Source: Paracoccidioides lutzii Pb01 (lineage: Eukaryota; Ascomycota; Eurotiomycetes; Onygenales; Ajellomycetaceae). Taken from it: 64,000 nt of DNA. Made by a program: the position numbers and the translations under genes. The notes below the pieces were generated by a model that searched no databases, was not told where the DNA came from, and was given only the letters and a program-made list of their open reading frames with translations. The stretch spans positions 316,838 to 380,837 of the forward strand of contig NW_015440947.1 in assembly GCF_000150705.2 (NCBI RefSeq). The letters run 5' to 3'. Of this stretch, positions 36,068-48,330 are shown one piece after another. Within the stretch, counting starts at the first letter, position 1, and each line of letters begins with the position of its first letter.

Positions 36068-38483
36068 ATGCCGCAAAATCATCTCCATAAACAACCACCT
36101 CCACCCAAAATCAAAACGAGTTCCAGAGAGGGCCAGAAAGATCCGTTCCAAGACCCTTCCCCTCCTTCTTGCTACCTAATCACCCCCCCACAGCCTCCAT
36201 ACTCTCCCGCATACCAACAAGGTTCGTCGTTTCAAACCAACGACTCTTCAGACCACCTGGCCCCTCCACATTACTCCCGTCGCTATCAAACTGACAAAGA
36301 TGTCTCGATGGGATATTCAAATTTCTCCTCGCGGAGGACAAGCTGGAGCTCAGAAGGTGGGAGTTGGGAGAGTCGCGGGCATCTTCTGAATTCGTCTGGG
36401 AAGTATTGGGATCACTCCAGAGTAAGCAGTGTCGCTGAGGATGAAATAAATACTCAGACTGTCGTGGAGAAATATGCTATAATGCCCGATTATGATAATC
36501 TGCTGGTTTATCCCGAGGACGTGGAGAAGGACGATTATCTGCATAACCCGGACCCGTCAGATTCAGATCGGGATTGTGAGGTGTGCTCACGGAGAGGCGT
36601 TTTGAATATCGCTGGGCTTATCATTGTGCTTCTTGGCGCTATGACGCTTTTCATCATTTATCCCCTTTTGTATGCACTTTCTTTTTTTCTTCTTTCTTTT
36701 TTCTTTATTTTTTTATTTTTATTTTTATTTTTTGCCCTTTCAAAATTCCTCTTCTTGAAGACTTTTTGAAATTTCAAACTGATCTGAGGATTTTTTTTAT
36801 TATTATTATTTAGGACGTTCTTCGACAAACTGAAGGAGGGAGAAAAACCGACTTGCGCGGATGACTCGTTGTGTTTGGACGTTGGTCCCATTCCGCATCT
36901 TCAAAATATTCGAACATCTCTTATCGATCCGGATACGCCGCAGTCTGTGAGATCTATTACCTCTTCGAGTGGAAAGCAGTGGAAGTTGGTGGTGAGTGCA
37001 TCCTGTCTTTCGAGTCGATATGGGTTTAGTTGTTGATGTTGTTATCACGCCAATGACTAACTAACCATCGCTTGCCACTAATTATTAGTTTTCCGACGAG
37101 TTCAACAAAGATGGACGGACGTTCTACGAAGGGGACGACCCGTTCTTTCAGGCGGTTGATATTTGGTATGGAGTGACGGAGGATCTAGAGGTGTGTCTAA
37201 TGGTTTAAATAATCAATTGCTAGATATTTTTCGGTTTTATATGTATTTGCTAACTTGTTCCCAAGTGGTACGACCCGGACGCGATAACGACGAGAAACGG
37301 AAAACTCGAAATTCGATTCGATGCTTTCAAAAACCATGGTCTGGATTATCGCTCCGGCATGCTCCAATCCTGGAATAAACTATGTTTTACTGGTGGCCGC
37401 TTAGAAGCCAGCATCTCTCTTCCAGGACGTGGCGACACATCAGGTTTCTGGCCAGGGTTTTGGACAATGGGTAATCTGGGCCGTCCAGGCTACGCTGCGA
37501 CTACGGAAGGAATGTGGCCGTATAGCTACGATGACATATGCGATGCCGGCATTACGCCCAACCAGAGCTCGACGGATGGTATTAGTTGGCTGCCTGGCAT
37601 GCGGCTGCCAGCCTGCACTTGCAAGGGAGAGGATCATCCAAACCCGGGCAAGTCGCGAAGTGCCCCTGAAATCGATGTTATTGAGGCAAGTGTGCACGCC
37701 CTGGATCCAAAGTTACCGTCAACGATAGGTGATGTGTCGCAGAGTGTACAGGTCGCTCCGTTTGATGTGTGGTATATGCCTAACTTTGGTATTATCCTCC
37801 CCATCCCTCCCTTGCCCACCCAACATTCCCCTTTTATTAGCTCCTGTCATAACTTACCTCACGTTGTCCAGAATTCTACGAACTCTACAACCCGTCCATA
37901 ACCTCCATAAACAACTATCGAGGTGGAACATACCAACAAGCCGTGTCAGGCATAACAAATATAAACAACAAATGGTACGACGGCAAAGAGTATCAAGTCT
38001 ACGCCTTCGAATACAAACCCGGCAAAAACGGAGAAATAAGTTGGTTCGTTGGTGCAGACAAGACATGGAAGCTAGACGCTCGTGCCCTGGGACCCAACGG
38101 TAACGTAGGGCAGCGTATCATCCCCGTCGAGCCCATGGCGCTTATATTGAACTTTGGAATGTCCAAGACATTCGCGCCGTTGAATTTGACCGGATTAGCG
38201 AAGTTGATGCCGGCGACGATGCGGTTTGATTATGTCAGGATTTATCAAGATCCCGATAAGGAGAGTGTTACGTGTGATCCGACTGGTTATGAAACGACGA
38301 GGTATATTCGGACCCATCAAGATGCTTATAATAATCCGAATAAGACGAGATGGTGTGTATTTCCCTATCCCTCTCCTATTGCCTCTCTTTTTTAGAGGAT
38401 TTTTGCTGACTGTTTTTGTTGGTAGGGAGCAAACGCGTTATCCGTGGCCCAAAAATTCATACATGCATAGATGCAATGTTTGA
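36068..38483 (+). CDS. KRE6: GH16 SKN1/KRE6-family beta-glucan synthesis-associated protein
   Basis: Type II membrane glycosidase/transglycosidase-like protein of the secretory pathway, needed in yeasts for assembly of beta-1,6-glucan in the cell wall. Six exons, 36068-36669, 36814-36991, 37089-37190, 37266-37788, 37872-38352 and 38426-38483, total 1944 nt (647 aa). A disordered Pro/Ser-rich cytosolic N-terminus (about 1-175) ends in CEVCSRRGVLN. One membrane helix follows (about 178-200, IAGLIIVLLGAMTLFIIYPL). The lumenal domain opens WKLVFSDEFN and has the GH16 catalytic motif EIDVIE at about residues 429-434. KRE6 and SKN1 are paralogues, and the sequence alone does not tell me which this is, so the symbol denotes the family. 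Confidence 0.9.
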
Positions 38484-39239
38484 CTCAAGTCGACCCAATC
38501 TGACACTACACCTATATCGACGAAACAACGAACGCACATGCTAATGTTTATTTTGATCCTGCCCCTGGTCTCTTGGAGCCGATTCGACGTGTTTGCTTCC
38601 TGTTTTCCTTGCTTCCCTACCCCTTGTTCTTTTTGTATATATTAACCAATGTCCTTTGTTCATGCCTTGTATATCATAGCGCGTGTGGGAAAATATGGGG
38701 ATAAACACATACGCGAGCACATGCCTCAGCTGTATAGCTCGCATTGGGATAGAAGGCGTCAGGTTATTCTGTCCTGTGTATCAACACCTGGGAGTTTGGC
38801 TTTTCTTCGTTCTTTGTTTTTAATATTGTCCTTTTCCGCAAAGTACAATTTTTCCAGGGGGTAGCAATTCTCAGACCGTGGGGGAGGGCGGTCAAGAGGA
38901 GGACTACCTTGGGGCCCCTTGAGGTAGCCTTTTTGTTAATTTCATCGACTTCTCTGTAACGAAAGCGATCACCTACTGGAACAGCGTTCTCTTTCCAGCC
39001 ACTGAATCCATGAAGTCAATCAATATTCCAATCAAATCAAAATATCAAGCTTTCAATTGGGAAGAGAGGCTTCTTCTAGTCTTTGGAGCTTATGAAATTA
39101 GGCAATTTTCAAACACGCGAGTGACTGTCAAGACGTACAGACGTATGATGTTGCTCTTTCAAGTCTTTTCTACCAACTACAAGATTCAACCATACACTTG
39201 AATTCTCAATAGGATAATCAAAAGCTGATCTTTATTGAA
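38484..39239. other. Intergenic DNA after the GH16 gene
   Basis: 3' flank of the GH16 gene. ORFs at 38649-38864 and 39010-39201 are short and unsupported. Confidence 0.5.
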
Positions 39240-39900
39240 GAAGAATTTCTAGGTTAATGAATAATATTTATAAATGAGAGAGATCTATTCTTTGAATTTT
39301 AAGAATATAATATATAATTGCTTAATAATTAAAAATATATATATAATCTGATTTAACAAATACAAAGTTTTAAATTTGATTAATATTAATAAGTTAAAAA
39401 CTAAAAAAAAATATATAAATAAAAATATAAATAAATTTTATATAAAATCTTAGAAATTATATTTAAATATTTTAATTTAATTTAAATAAAATAGCTAAAA
39501 TATTTTTTATATAATTTAAAAATAAAAAATCTTCATATATTTACAGAGTTAAGAAATAATACAGTGATTTAATATTTTACATTCGAAATCATCATCAGCC
39601 AATCAGATCTTCCGGCTTAGTTGGCACTTAACAATAAGCATAATTCCGTCCGTGCACGCTAAGCCCAACACAGTCTAATTTACCCCGCCGATGACATTAG
39701 CATAATCGAACATCAACAAATCGTCGACACCACAAAATAACAAGCAGCATCTATCTCAGGAGACCACTCCTCTCTTCTTCAAGTCTGCTCAAAACGACCT
39801 ATCCAATCTGATATATCTATTCTACTCTTGTTTATCAAATCAAGTAGTTCTTGCAAAGGAAAAACAATGCTGAGCTTGCGTCGGTTGCTGCTTGGCTAGC
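39240..39900. mobile_element. Small AT-rich transposon relic with LTR-like border
   Basis: 39240-39585 is AT-saturated like the 21-26 kb blocks. It passes abruptly into normal DNA (39590-39870). On the minus strand that normal DNA has a TG start (TGTTAAGTGCCAACTAAGCC from about 39630); on the plus strand its right end is pyrimidine-rich (TCTATTCTACTCTTG near 39820), resembling an LTR U5 end. No internal coding sequence remains and no matching second end was found, so the class is a guess. Confidence 0.35.
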
Positions 39901-40136
39901 GTATGTCGTGCTTGAGGCGCATCGCTCGGGCTTCCCAGGTACCTGGTTTGAGGGGTGATAAGTCAGGCTAAGAGGTTTAGAAGACGCTCGGGAGATTGGA
40001 GGGTTGCGGAGTGTGTATTGCGGGGTGATCTTTGGTATTGTAAATATATATTTTTCCTGTATTTCTTTTGTTTTCCGTGTTTATGCCTTATTGGAGTTTG
40101 GCCCTCATGAACTGGGTGTTGTCCGTGTAATTCTGT

Positions 40137-40185
<49 letters not shown>

Positions 40186-40413
40186 GGTTATCTGGTTTAA
40201 CATAATTGAATGGGTAATTGGCTAACTTGTGACAATGGTCATAGGGGTCCACGTGTATCCTACATACCTAGACATATATAATATCTATCCCTCATCCCAC
40301 TTCTATACCCATCAACCACCCACTCCACATCTCCAACCCGTTGAAACACCCAGTCTATATTCATTCTCCTGTCTTATTTAGCCAGTACATACATCACCCA
40401 TAATACGAAAGCC
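39901..40413. other. Upstream region of the 40.4-kb gene
   Basis: Contains the CA/TA dinucleotide repeat (40141-40185) and a presumed promoter and leader. No gene is seen. Confidence 0.5.
40141..40185. repeat. (CA)15(TA)n microsatellite
   Basis: Thirty bases of CA followed directly by about fifteen of TA, located about 230 bp before the start codon of the next gene. Confidence 0.95.
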
Positions 40414-41824
40414 ATGAGTGTCAACCAGTCCCACCCAACAACTTACACCCCCCCGCCAAACCTATCCTGGCAGGCCCGCCAACTCCTCCAAACAGCGTAT
40501 AATCGTGTCCTTGAGGCGCGGACGCGTATACTGGAAGCCACTGATATGCAGGAGCAAGTTGAAGCTCATGTCCGCTTGGCAGAGGCACAGGACTATGCGC
40601 AGCAAGTTAGGATGCAAGTGTTTGGAACAGGTCAGGGTCAGGGACAGGGGAATATGAGTGCGAGTGCGAGTGGGAGAAGGGGTGGACATGGTGGCTCTGA
40701 TACTGTGAATGTGGTGGAGGAAGCAGAGGAAATTGATGCGGATGAGCATTTTGGTTAGTATTTATTAGTTCCTGTCTCCTTTTCACCTCTCCCTTTGTTG
40801 CAGGGATAGGGGAGGGGAGTATCTGAGGATAATTGCATTTTAACCCATCCTCTCCCTTCTTCATTTAGTATTGTCATTCTGCAGACATTACCATCTCGTT
40901 ATCAACCAACAATATATGTAATAACAATCTTTAGGCCGTCGCGATCAATATAGACCAAAACCGCAGCCCCACTTCGGCTCTGCAGACCTGCCAATCCATC
41001 CGCCGCTTGTCAGCCATATGCGCCTCAAAGTCTACCTGCGCGAACGCCGCCATGCCTCCCTCAGCGTATTGACGAATCAGGAGCTGCTGATGAACCATGC
41101 CGTGGCGAATTATGAGGTATGTTTACATCTCTTTTTGCCATATCCATGTATGCATTTCCCTTATTCTTGTCGAAATTTCTATGATTCCCGTATGCGATGC
41201 ATGCCATTCAAATTAAAGTATTAAACCGGAGTAATATGTACACTAAAATAAAAAAAAAATCTCACTTAGACAATCCCTGACACCCGCCGCCGCTTCCAAC
41301 ACCATTACATCGGCCTCAACATGCCAGAGAACTACAGACATGCCTTCGCCTTGCAAGGCAAATTTTTGAAACGGAAGGAGATGCCCATGCCTGTCCTACC
41401 TACCAGCTCTGCCACCACCTCCACACCGACTAATTCTTCAACTTGGGCCGCGATCGCTTCATCCAAACCCACCTCCATGAGACATATCGGCGCCCCAACT
41501 GCCGCCACATCTGGAGCCGGCACAGCAGTAACGGGCATACCAACGTCGTCATATCCAAGCGAAAAACAGCTTCCTATCGTTGATATTCTGGAGGTTGATG
41601 GCGGGTGGCAGAATAAGAGTGATGGGGATGAAGGGCGTCGGTCTGCGGGTTTATCGGCATCTGCTGATAATGCTAGGGATAGCGATGGAGGTGGCAGTGG
41701 CGATCGGAGTTTGACGAGACGAAGTGCAAAGGGAAGAGGGGCGGGAGCGAGTGGAAGTGGTCGGCAGGGTATGAGGAGGAGCGCAAGGCTTGCTGGTAGG
41801 GCAACGGGGTCGGGGGTCGGATAG
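40414..41824 (+). CDS. Unknown protein with helical N-terminus and basic tail
   Basis: Not recognised. Three exons, 40414-40753, 40935-41116 and 41270-41824, total 1077 nt (358 aa). Both introns have GT..AG ends and the frame is continuous. Residues about 20-75 form an amphipathic Gln/Ala/Glu-rich helix that could coil. A Gly/Gln and Ser-rich linker follows, then an acidic patch (EEAEEIDADEHF). The middle (exons 2-3) holds what looks like a folded segment with LRERRHASLSVL, TIPDTRRRFQHHYIGL and NYRHAFALQGKFLKR. The tail is Ser/Thr/Gly-rich and ends very basic (RRSAKGRG, RRSARLAGR). There is no signal peptide or membrane helix. The basic tail would suit a nuclear or nucleic-acid-associated role, but that is inference. 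Confidence 0.7.
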
Positions 41825-43596
41825 GCGGGGTAACGGTTGGAGAAAGGGAAAGGTCGGAGTTGGCTGGAGTATGGGATTATGATGGATATGGATATGGATA
41901 TGGTAGAAGGGCGTTTGGTGTTGTTGGGTTAGAACCAGATAATTATTTGAGTTTGTCCTTGTGTTTTCATTATGGGTGAAGTCAGGCGCCTGAGGCCATG
42001 GACTATATGTGAGCTATTACTGTTGTTCAGGAGAAAGAGAAAAGAATTTGTGAAGAGAAAAATCAATACGACGATATACTCGATCAAGATGTCACAGGTT
42101 CGAATCTTTTCATTTCATTCTTTTCTTTTCTTTTCTTCAAGATCAGTAAATATCTCTTTCAAAACCGAGCTCAATGACAAAGTTCAGTCTAGAGTCATTT
42201 TCTCAATTTGTTAATATCAACGAAAGAAGGCATTAAATATGATTTTAGACTATATTATTTATGTATTTGTTTAATTGATTTCTGTGTATGTGCATTGTAT
42301 GTACTGTACAATATGTTTTTCAGGCTAATAAACCTAAAATATAGATGCAATAAGGACCAAACACCGCCCCCCCCCCCCCCCCAAAAAAAAAAAAAAAAAA
42401 AGGGTGAAAAATAACTCTGCTCTCTCTCAATACATCTTCTCAGAGAGATGTATACAGTCTCTTCCTCTCTTAAAATTCCTAGAGTATGTTACGTATATGC
42501 AGAGCTTTTAACCAAAACATACAATGCACAGTGAGAAACATAATAATGCTGCTTGACAGTGCTTAAGGTGGTTCATCAAAAATGAATTGAAAAGCGTTGA
42601 TCATTCATCACCTTATCAACCACTCACATTCCTTCCAAATAATCAAGCTCTGTCTGCCTTCATGTGTCAGGGATGGGACAAGCTGAGCGTTGAAAGGTGA
42701 GTAGGCAAAGTTGATAGGAGGATCGTGGGAATTGGAGAATTCCTTTCCACGCACAGCAGCGCGAATCTACGGGGTAAGGAGGATTGGTGGTTGGATCGGG
42801 ATGCGAAGTTATTTTGAGGGCGTCGGATCGGTCAGTTTTGTTGGAGATTGGATGTTAGGATGATGTTGTTCAACATGCATCATATGCTGGAGGCAAATGA
42901 TGTGAAGGGCTTTGTTTCTTTCCAAGCGTGTTTCGATTCTCCGCTGTGAATATTCTCAATATGTACTTTCTCCTGCTCTTCTGACAGTTTCGGTTGTTGC
43001 AGAAGTCGATGAGAAATATGGGTTTTTTCAGGGGGTTTCCGTGTCCGGCTTCTCTTCCTATTGCAATTTGCTAATTGAATCCGATAGGGGAATGTACAGC
43101 GGATGTGATTGCCGAATCAGCAGACATGGCAGACACATTCCCCGGGCCGTCAGCATCCGCTGAGAGACAAACAACCCGCATCGTCCAGATGAACCAGACC
43201 TACACTGCAGCGGACACTCTCTCCACATTTGTCGCCAGGTGCCGACAGACTCGTTTCCCCCGCCCCATCATCCATCGAGAAGAATAGATTTTCTTGTACC
43301 GTGTCCAACATACACCAATTTCACTCCAATCCACCTCAGCGACCTCTCTCCTCATTAACCAAGCTAACCGCATCCCCAACTTGCTTGCGCACGGAGACCT
43401 CTCGACCGCTCCCCCCCGCGCGCTTGCGAGCTCGTATCGCTTCAATGTTCATCGGCGTCAATCCCTGGGATAGCACTCGTGATACAGCCCGTGAAGTAGC
43501 TGTTGCCGAAGACGAGACGTTATCGTCGTAGAACGGGTAGTATATGTGTCGTGAAGATTGCACGAGTGGGATGCCATCACTCATGACAGGTAATTG
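41825..43596. other. Intergenic region between convergent genes
   Basis: The flanking genes converge here. It contains a run of 16 C followed by 19 A (42367-42401). ORFs at 42912-43584 overlap on both strands and are unsupported. Confidence 0.5.
42367..42401. repeat. Poly-C/poly-A junction tract
   Basis: Sixteen C immediately followed by nineteen A. Length is uncertain in short-read assemblies. Confidence 0.85.
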
Positions 43597-45266
43597 TCAC
43601 TGGAGCGGTTCGGAACTGGAGGAGAGGCGGTTTAGGTGGAGGTAGACGTCTGTGCCGTAGCTATATTATTTTTCAACAAGAACAAGGAATAGGTTAGTTG
43701 GTTGTGATATTTAAAGGGAGCAAATTGTATTGCGACGGTTAGTTAGTACGAACCCTTCCATGCTTATCAGTTTCAAATCACCACCAAAATACCTCGCATA
43801 CAGCCTACTTATCGGCAATCCGTACCCGAATCCAGCCATGGGCGCTTTGAAGTCGCTCTTATTGAAATCCGGGTCCAAACTGGGTGTCTGATCAACTGTG
43901 GTGTACATATACGTCCAGACAAGCGGGATCGAGGAGCGGGGGATACCACCACCCTCGTCGGAGATTTTAATCGTAATATCCTCCTTGCCCTCAGCGACAA
44001 TCACTTTGGTAACGGGGAATGCCTCCTTTTCAGCCCCGTGAGTCTCAACAACCGCACGCAGGGAGTTCTTCAACGTCTCGAAGAGCATATGCGATAGGTG
44101 GCCGGGGACATACATAAAGTTCAGATCGGGTTTGCACACCAGCTGCACCTCGGGAGCGTCGAAGAGGCCGTAGTGATCTTCGCAGACGAACCGGGCGTTC
44201 TCGATGGCTTCCTCAGCCAATTCGCGAACGTTTGTCTTTGTGCATATTATGCCGACGTAGTTGGGGTGGTGGACGTAGATTTGATCGGTAAGAGCGACAT
44301 GCTGGCCTATGAGCATGCGAATTCCTATGCGGGACATGTAGAAGCGGTCCAGGAACGACTGGATGTTTGAGTCAATTTGCATGCGCTGTCTCTTGCGCTT
44401 GTATTCCAGGATACCCTGTGCTACAGTTGTTACGACGCCATCGTGCCTCCGCTTGATGTGCTGCAGCGTCTTGGAGAACTTGTTGTTGTATTCATTGAGC
44501 TCTGGTGGCCAGTCTCCGCCATCATCTGTGGCAACAAAGTATCTTCGACTTGCAGCTCCTGTTCTCTTACCGTTTCCATTGCTGCCGTTCGTGAGTCCAT
44601 TGGCACATGACTCGTCTCCTTTGAGAATGGAAGTCGTGGACGATCGATATTGGCCGTCTGTTATGCTTGGGTTGGGGGTAGCTTCGTCCAGAACGTTGGC
44701 ATCCCGGCCGTTCTGCTTGCTTGGGCGGAGGAGACGAGATCTGACTTCTTGTGAAAGCGTAGGCCGTGGGAGAGTGATGATTTCCTGTGATTCCGCCACA
44801 AAATTACTAAGAATATTTTGAAGTGGAAAACAACCATATCTGCAAGAATGAGTCAAGAGGGGGTGGCGATTCATACCTCGAACGATTGTGCATACCAATC
44901 GCGGACCTTTTTTATTGATGGCATTTCATTCAAGCCATCTGGAAGGTCACCCAGTTCCTGTACGCGATGCGCAAGGCGAATGGGCAGCTCTTCGGAGAGA
45001 AACTGGGAAGCACGAAAGAGGGTACCTGAGTGGCCACGAGGATCAGCAAGGGCCCTACAGGTTAGCAATTGCTTGCCTAAGCCTATCTAACGCATGAAAT
45101 GGATGCAACATGCGCAATTTCAAAATGTAAGTTGTAAGAGATTTTAAAACACACCCGTTGAAGGCCTCTCTCCAAACCGGACCATTTGCCTCAGAGAGAC
45201 ACCAGTAGCGGGAAACGAAGCATAGTGACGGATCGTGTCTATCAGACGGTCGGAAGCCTTCCACAT
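43597..45266 (-). CDS. Mitochondrial PDK/BCKDK-family protein kinase
   Basis: GHKL-fold kinase that inactivates the mitochondrial pyruvate dehydrogenase or branched-chain 2-oxoacid dehydrogenase complex by Ser phosphorylation. Four exons on the minus strand, 45266-45155, 45025-44877, 44784-43754 and 43660-43597, total 1356 nt (451 aa). It starts MWKASDRLIDTIRHYASFPATG. The allosteric helical domain contains TLFRASQFLSEELPIRLAHR and EMPSIKKVRDWYAQSFEEI, then a Ser/Asn/Gly-rich insert (about 115-165) as seen in fungal members. The ATPase part has an N-box (LFETLKNSLRAVVE), a G1 box (DEGGGIP) and a G2 box (GFGYGLP). Which complex it acts on cannot be decided by eye. A run of 25 G on plus (poly-C in the mRNA) ends 49 nt upstream of the ATG. 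Confidence 0.92.
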
Positions 45267-45314
45267 GGTTGGTGTTGTAAGGCACCTGTGGAATGGTGCC
45301 TTTAGGATGTTTTT

Positions 45315-45339
45315 GGGGGGGGGGGGGGGGGGGGGGGGG
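45315..45339. repeat. Poly-G tract (25)
   Basis: Uninterrupted run of 25 G in the likely 5' leader or promoter of the mitochondrial kinase gene. Confidence 0.9.
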
Positions 45340-47012
45340 TTGGAGGAGGGGTTGAGGAGAGGGTGAAAGTGTGATGAGGAGAGTAATTGTAGTAGTTGTA
45401 GGGCTTATTTCGAAGGAATGGCTGGAGTATGTTCGGCGTCGATAAATTCGGAGGAGAACGGAGCTCCCCCAACCGAGCAGATGATGACTGTTGCGATGCC
45501 GAGGTGCGAGGGGTGGATACCACAAAGAGCTGGTCGGGCAGATGGGAGCCGTGGATTGACGAGACTGGGTGTTTAGGCGAGAGAGGGATTAGAGGTCACA
45601 TGCCATCTACGTCTAGATATTTATAGATATATGTATAGGTTATATACAGCAAAATACGAAGCAGAAGAAGATGAGATGAGGTTGAGATTGAGCAGTTGAA
45701 GAGATATGAAGGTACCTGGCGATGTTTCCCCACTGCGTCCGGCCGTGGAAATAGGAAGGCTGTATTACCGGAAGCAGTGGCAGCCATGTATTAATACCTA
45801 GAGTTTGGCAGGAGGACCGCGGTGAAAGGAGGTAGAGGAACTTATATCAGAGTTGGCTCTTGCTGCCGGTATTATTACGGGTGTAACAATACGGTGCCTG
45901 AATATCACATGATCGTTGAGTCACATGGCTTCCAAGCCCTAATTCCCCACGTTATATACTCCGTAGCCCGCTTTGGGGACAGAGACGGCTGTACCGGCAG
46001 GAAGAGAAAATATATCTAGAAAGAAATAAAGAAACGGAGATGCAAATCAAGGACCGATGAAGAGAGCAATTTAAAGAGAGAAAGGAGGGGAGAAGAAAGG
46101 AGAATGGGGAGATGTAAAAATGAGAATGCTGTCAGCAAGGAATCAACAGCACCCCTTCTTCGTATCGCTGTTGTGTTGTTTTTTCATAAAGAATCCGACG
46201 ACTCAATCCGCAACTTGGAGCCAACACCACGCCTACTGACTGCATGCTCATCAACACCTAGTAACTACGCCATGATCCCCCGCAATTCAGATGGATGGAG
46301 ATGCTTTGTTTTATATGCGGGCTTTCCTTTGTATCCTTTTTCTAGCACAAAATTTAGCTCCCAAAAATGTCTCTTTAATGATAACCTTTCTAATATGTAA
46401 CTACTCAACACACAGGCAAAAATCATTCCTTGAACCCTGTCGTTTCCCTCTCCAATCCAAACACTGTTTGATATCGATTCACAATCTCTGGACTCGACTT
46501 CCATCACTCAACCATTCATTAACTCCGCTGGCAAACGATACCTCTTTCACCGCTAAGGGGAGGAAGAGGGAGGGGCAAAGCGGCAGCGTAATGGAGACCT
46601 AGAGGCCCAACCTCGAAGCTACCTCCAAGTTCCGCGAATACTTCTCCTTACGACATATCGTATACAAAATCACGGCGTGTGTATGGATAGGATATTTTAG
46701 CGAAATGTACATGTTTTATTTATCATGATGTTATTTCTGGACATCTTTGCAGATTGAGATGGTGCGGATTTGCCGTTTAATTGGGGAATTTGCTATCGTG
46801 GGTGAGATTCCGGAGGATGGAGTTGAGGTGTAAGCTTGATTTTGAATTTCACTTACCTTTCTTGCATGGGAGGGGTTTGTTAGGAAGCGCCACAGGAAAT
46901 CTATATCTATACATTTTGCCATTCATGCTTACCGTTCCCAATAAGGGAACCTCCCCCAATCTCAGGGGTCGCCGGGAATGTCGTACGGCCCCTACCGAAA
47001 TATAACCCACGA

Positions 47013-47016
47013 CCCC

Positions 47017-47065
<49 letters not shown>
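47013..47065. repeat. Poly-C (21) followed by (AC)n
   Basis: Twenty-one C directly followed by about sixteen AC dinucleotides, in noncoding DNA. Confidence 0.9.
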
Positions 47066-47067
<2 letters not shown>

Positions 47068-47124
47068 CACTTCAAAATCACAAACACAACCAGTCATAGA
47101 AGAGAACAGCAAAGTGTCACCATC

Positions 47125-47830
47125 TGCATGTCTGGCCACAATCTCTCTTGTTCCATGAACCACGGATGGCAATATCGAGATGGTGGACTGTACATTCTCC
47201 GCTGTAAGTTTTTCTAACATCCAGCCCAGATATAAAATAAAATTCCAAAAAGGTAAAATGAGAAAAGAAAGTCGAGCTTCATCTAGCATTTTAGACCCCC
47301 TACAAAATCCCCAACGCGTAAGCTGCCACTATCAATGGCACTCAAATGCAGAAATCTGCGCCAAATCGCCCACGGGTGCTGCCGCTCCATTGCGTTTGCA
47401 TACGATTGCACCCCATCAAGAATATACGCCGGCTCCAACTTGCTTCCCCGTGAGGTCTTGGCACGGTATGTCGTCAAGCAGCGATATGTACACACTGGAT
47501 CAGCTCCGGGCTGGGAACGCAAGCATGCCAAGTCACCCATGAGAGAGGAATGTAATGTGATTACGGTGCGGGCCAGTAGTGGTAAGGCAAAGGAGTAGGC
47601 GGATGGTGGTGTGCGGGTTTATATATATATTAACCGGTTGCGGAGTTCTGTGGTTTCGAGAAGCGCGGCGCCGGAGACCGTTGGAACGGGACCCGTTTGA
47701 AGAATGGGGAGAGGGGTTTGGGGCTCGTATGTGGTATGTCGCCAACGCACACATTGGTGGTACCGGTTTAGTTTGGTGGACTGGATTTGTGACGAATGCT
47801 TATAATTCCTTTGTACACCAGCGAATCTAG
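47125..47830. other. Cluster of overlapping ORFs, coding status unresolved
   Basis: Between about 47125 and 47830 three or more frames are open on both strands (plus 47180-47542, 47335-47598 and 47579-47830; minus 47540-47283). One spliced plus model is possible: ATG at 47128, donor at the GTAAGT near 47210, acceptor before 47297, ending at 47542. It joins two open stretches into about 105 residues (MSGHNLSCSMNHGWQYRDGG at the start). I recognise no domain in any frame, so I do not call a gene. Confidence 0.2.
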
Positions 47831-47917
47831 GTGGTCAATTGGTTTAGTTCTCTCATTCTTAGTGTTTTTTTATCGGAACTTTTCCCCCTCTTCCTCGTTC
47901 AGTTCTATTTTGTTCCT

Positions 47918-48233
47918 TCATGCATCATCAGGAAACTCAGACATTTGATTGAGTGAAATTCCAACAGGAATGCATAGCTGAATGGGATTCAAATCCTGAC
48001 CGCACATAATTCTGACATGGGAAAGTTGCTTTATGCCGCCATGACATCTTTCACTTCCGAGTCCAAGCTCTTTATTCCCCGGCCCAATGATATCTAGCCA
48101 TTGAGCTGTGCGAGATCCAAGTTGCTCAACCTGGTGCCCGTGATGGTGTGGAAAACTTGCTTCACTGCACGTGCTTCTTGATGGCTCTTTGTACAATACA
48201 TACAGCACCCGACTGTTAATCAAAACTTTGCTG
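47918..48233 (-). other. Open frame leading away from the gap (minus)
   Basis: About 105 codons are open on the minus strand from the left edge of the gap to a stop at 47918. The composition is protein-like but no domain is recognised. The 5' end would lie in the gap. Confidence 0.2.
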
Positions 48234-48327
48234 NNNNNNNNNNNNNNNNNNNNNNNNNNNNNNNNNNNNNNNNNNNNNNNNNNNNNNNNNNNNNNNNNNN
48301 NNNNNNNNNNNNNNNNNNNNNNNNNNN
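48234..48327. other. Assembly gap (94 N)
   Basis: Ninety-four unresolved bases. The frames read across it are meaningless. Confidence 1.
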
Positions 48328-48330
48328 TGA

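Larger units (their letters stand above)
45267..47120. other. Intergenic DNA with G/C and CA tracts
   Basis: Contains the G25 tract (45315-45339), a TACTCCGTA motif (45957-45965) and the C21/(AC)n tract (47013-47065). ORFs here are short and overlapping, and none is supported. Confidence 0.5.

Noticed and set aside
42098..42108. tRNA B-box-like GGTTCGAATCT
   Set aside because: No A-box at a suitable distance and the arms do not pair, so it is not a tRNA.
43229..43584. Overlapping ORFs on both strands next to the mitochondrial kinase gene
   Set aside because: Mutually overlapping, without domains, and located in the 3' flank of the kinase gene.
44785..44898. N-terminal part of the long kinase ORF beginning MVCTIVRGMN
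   Set aside because: This is intron sequence read through. Splicing 44877 to 44784 restores WYAQSFE-EIITLP, as expected for the family.
48205..48230. CGACTGTTAATC resembling a tRNA-Asn anticodon loop beside the gap
   Set aside because: The stem does not pair and no acceptor, D or T arm is visible on the sequenced side.
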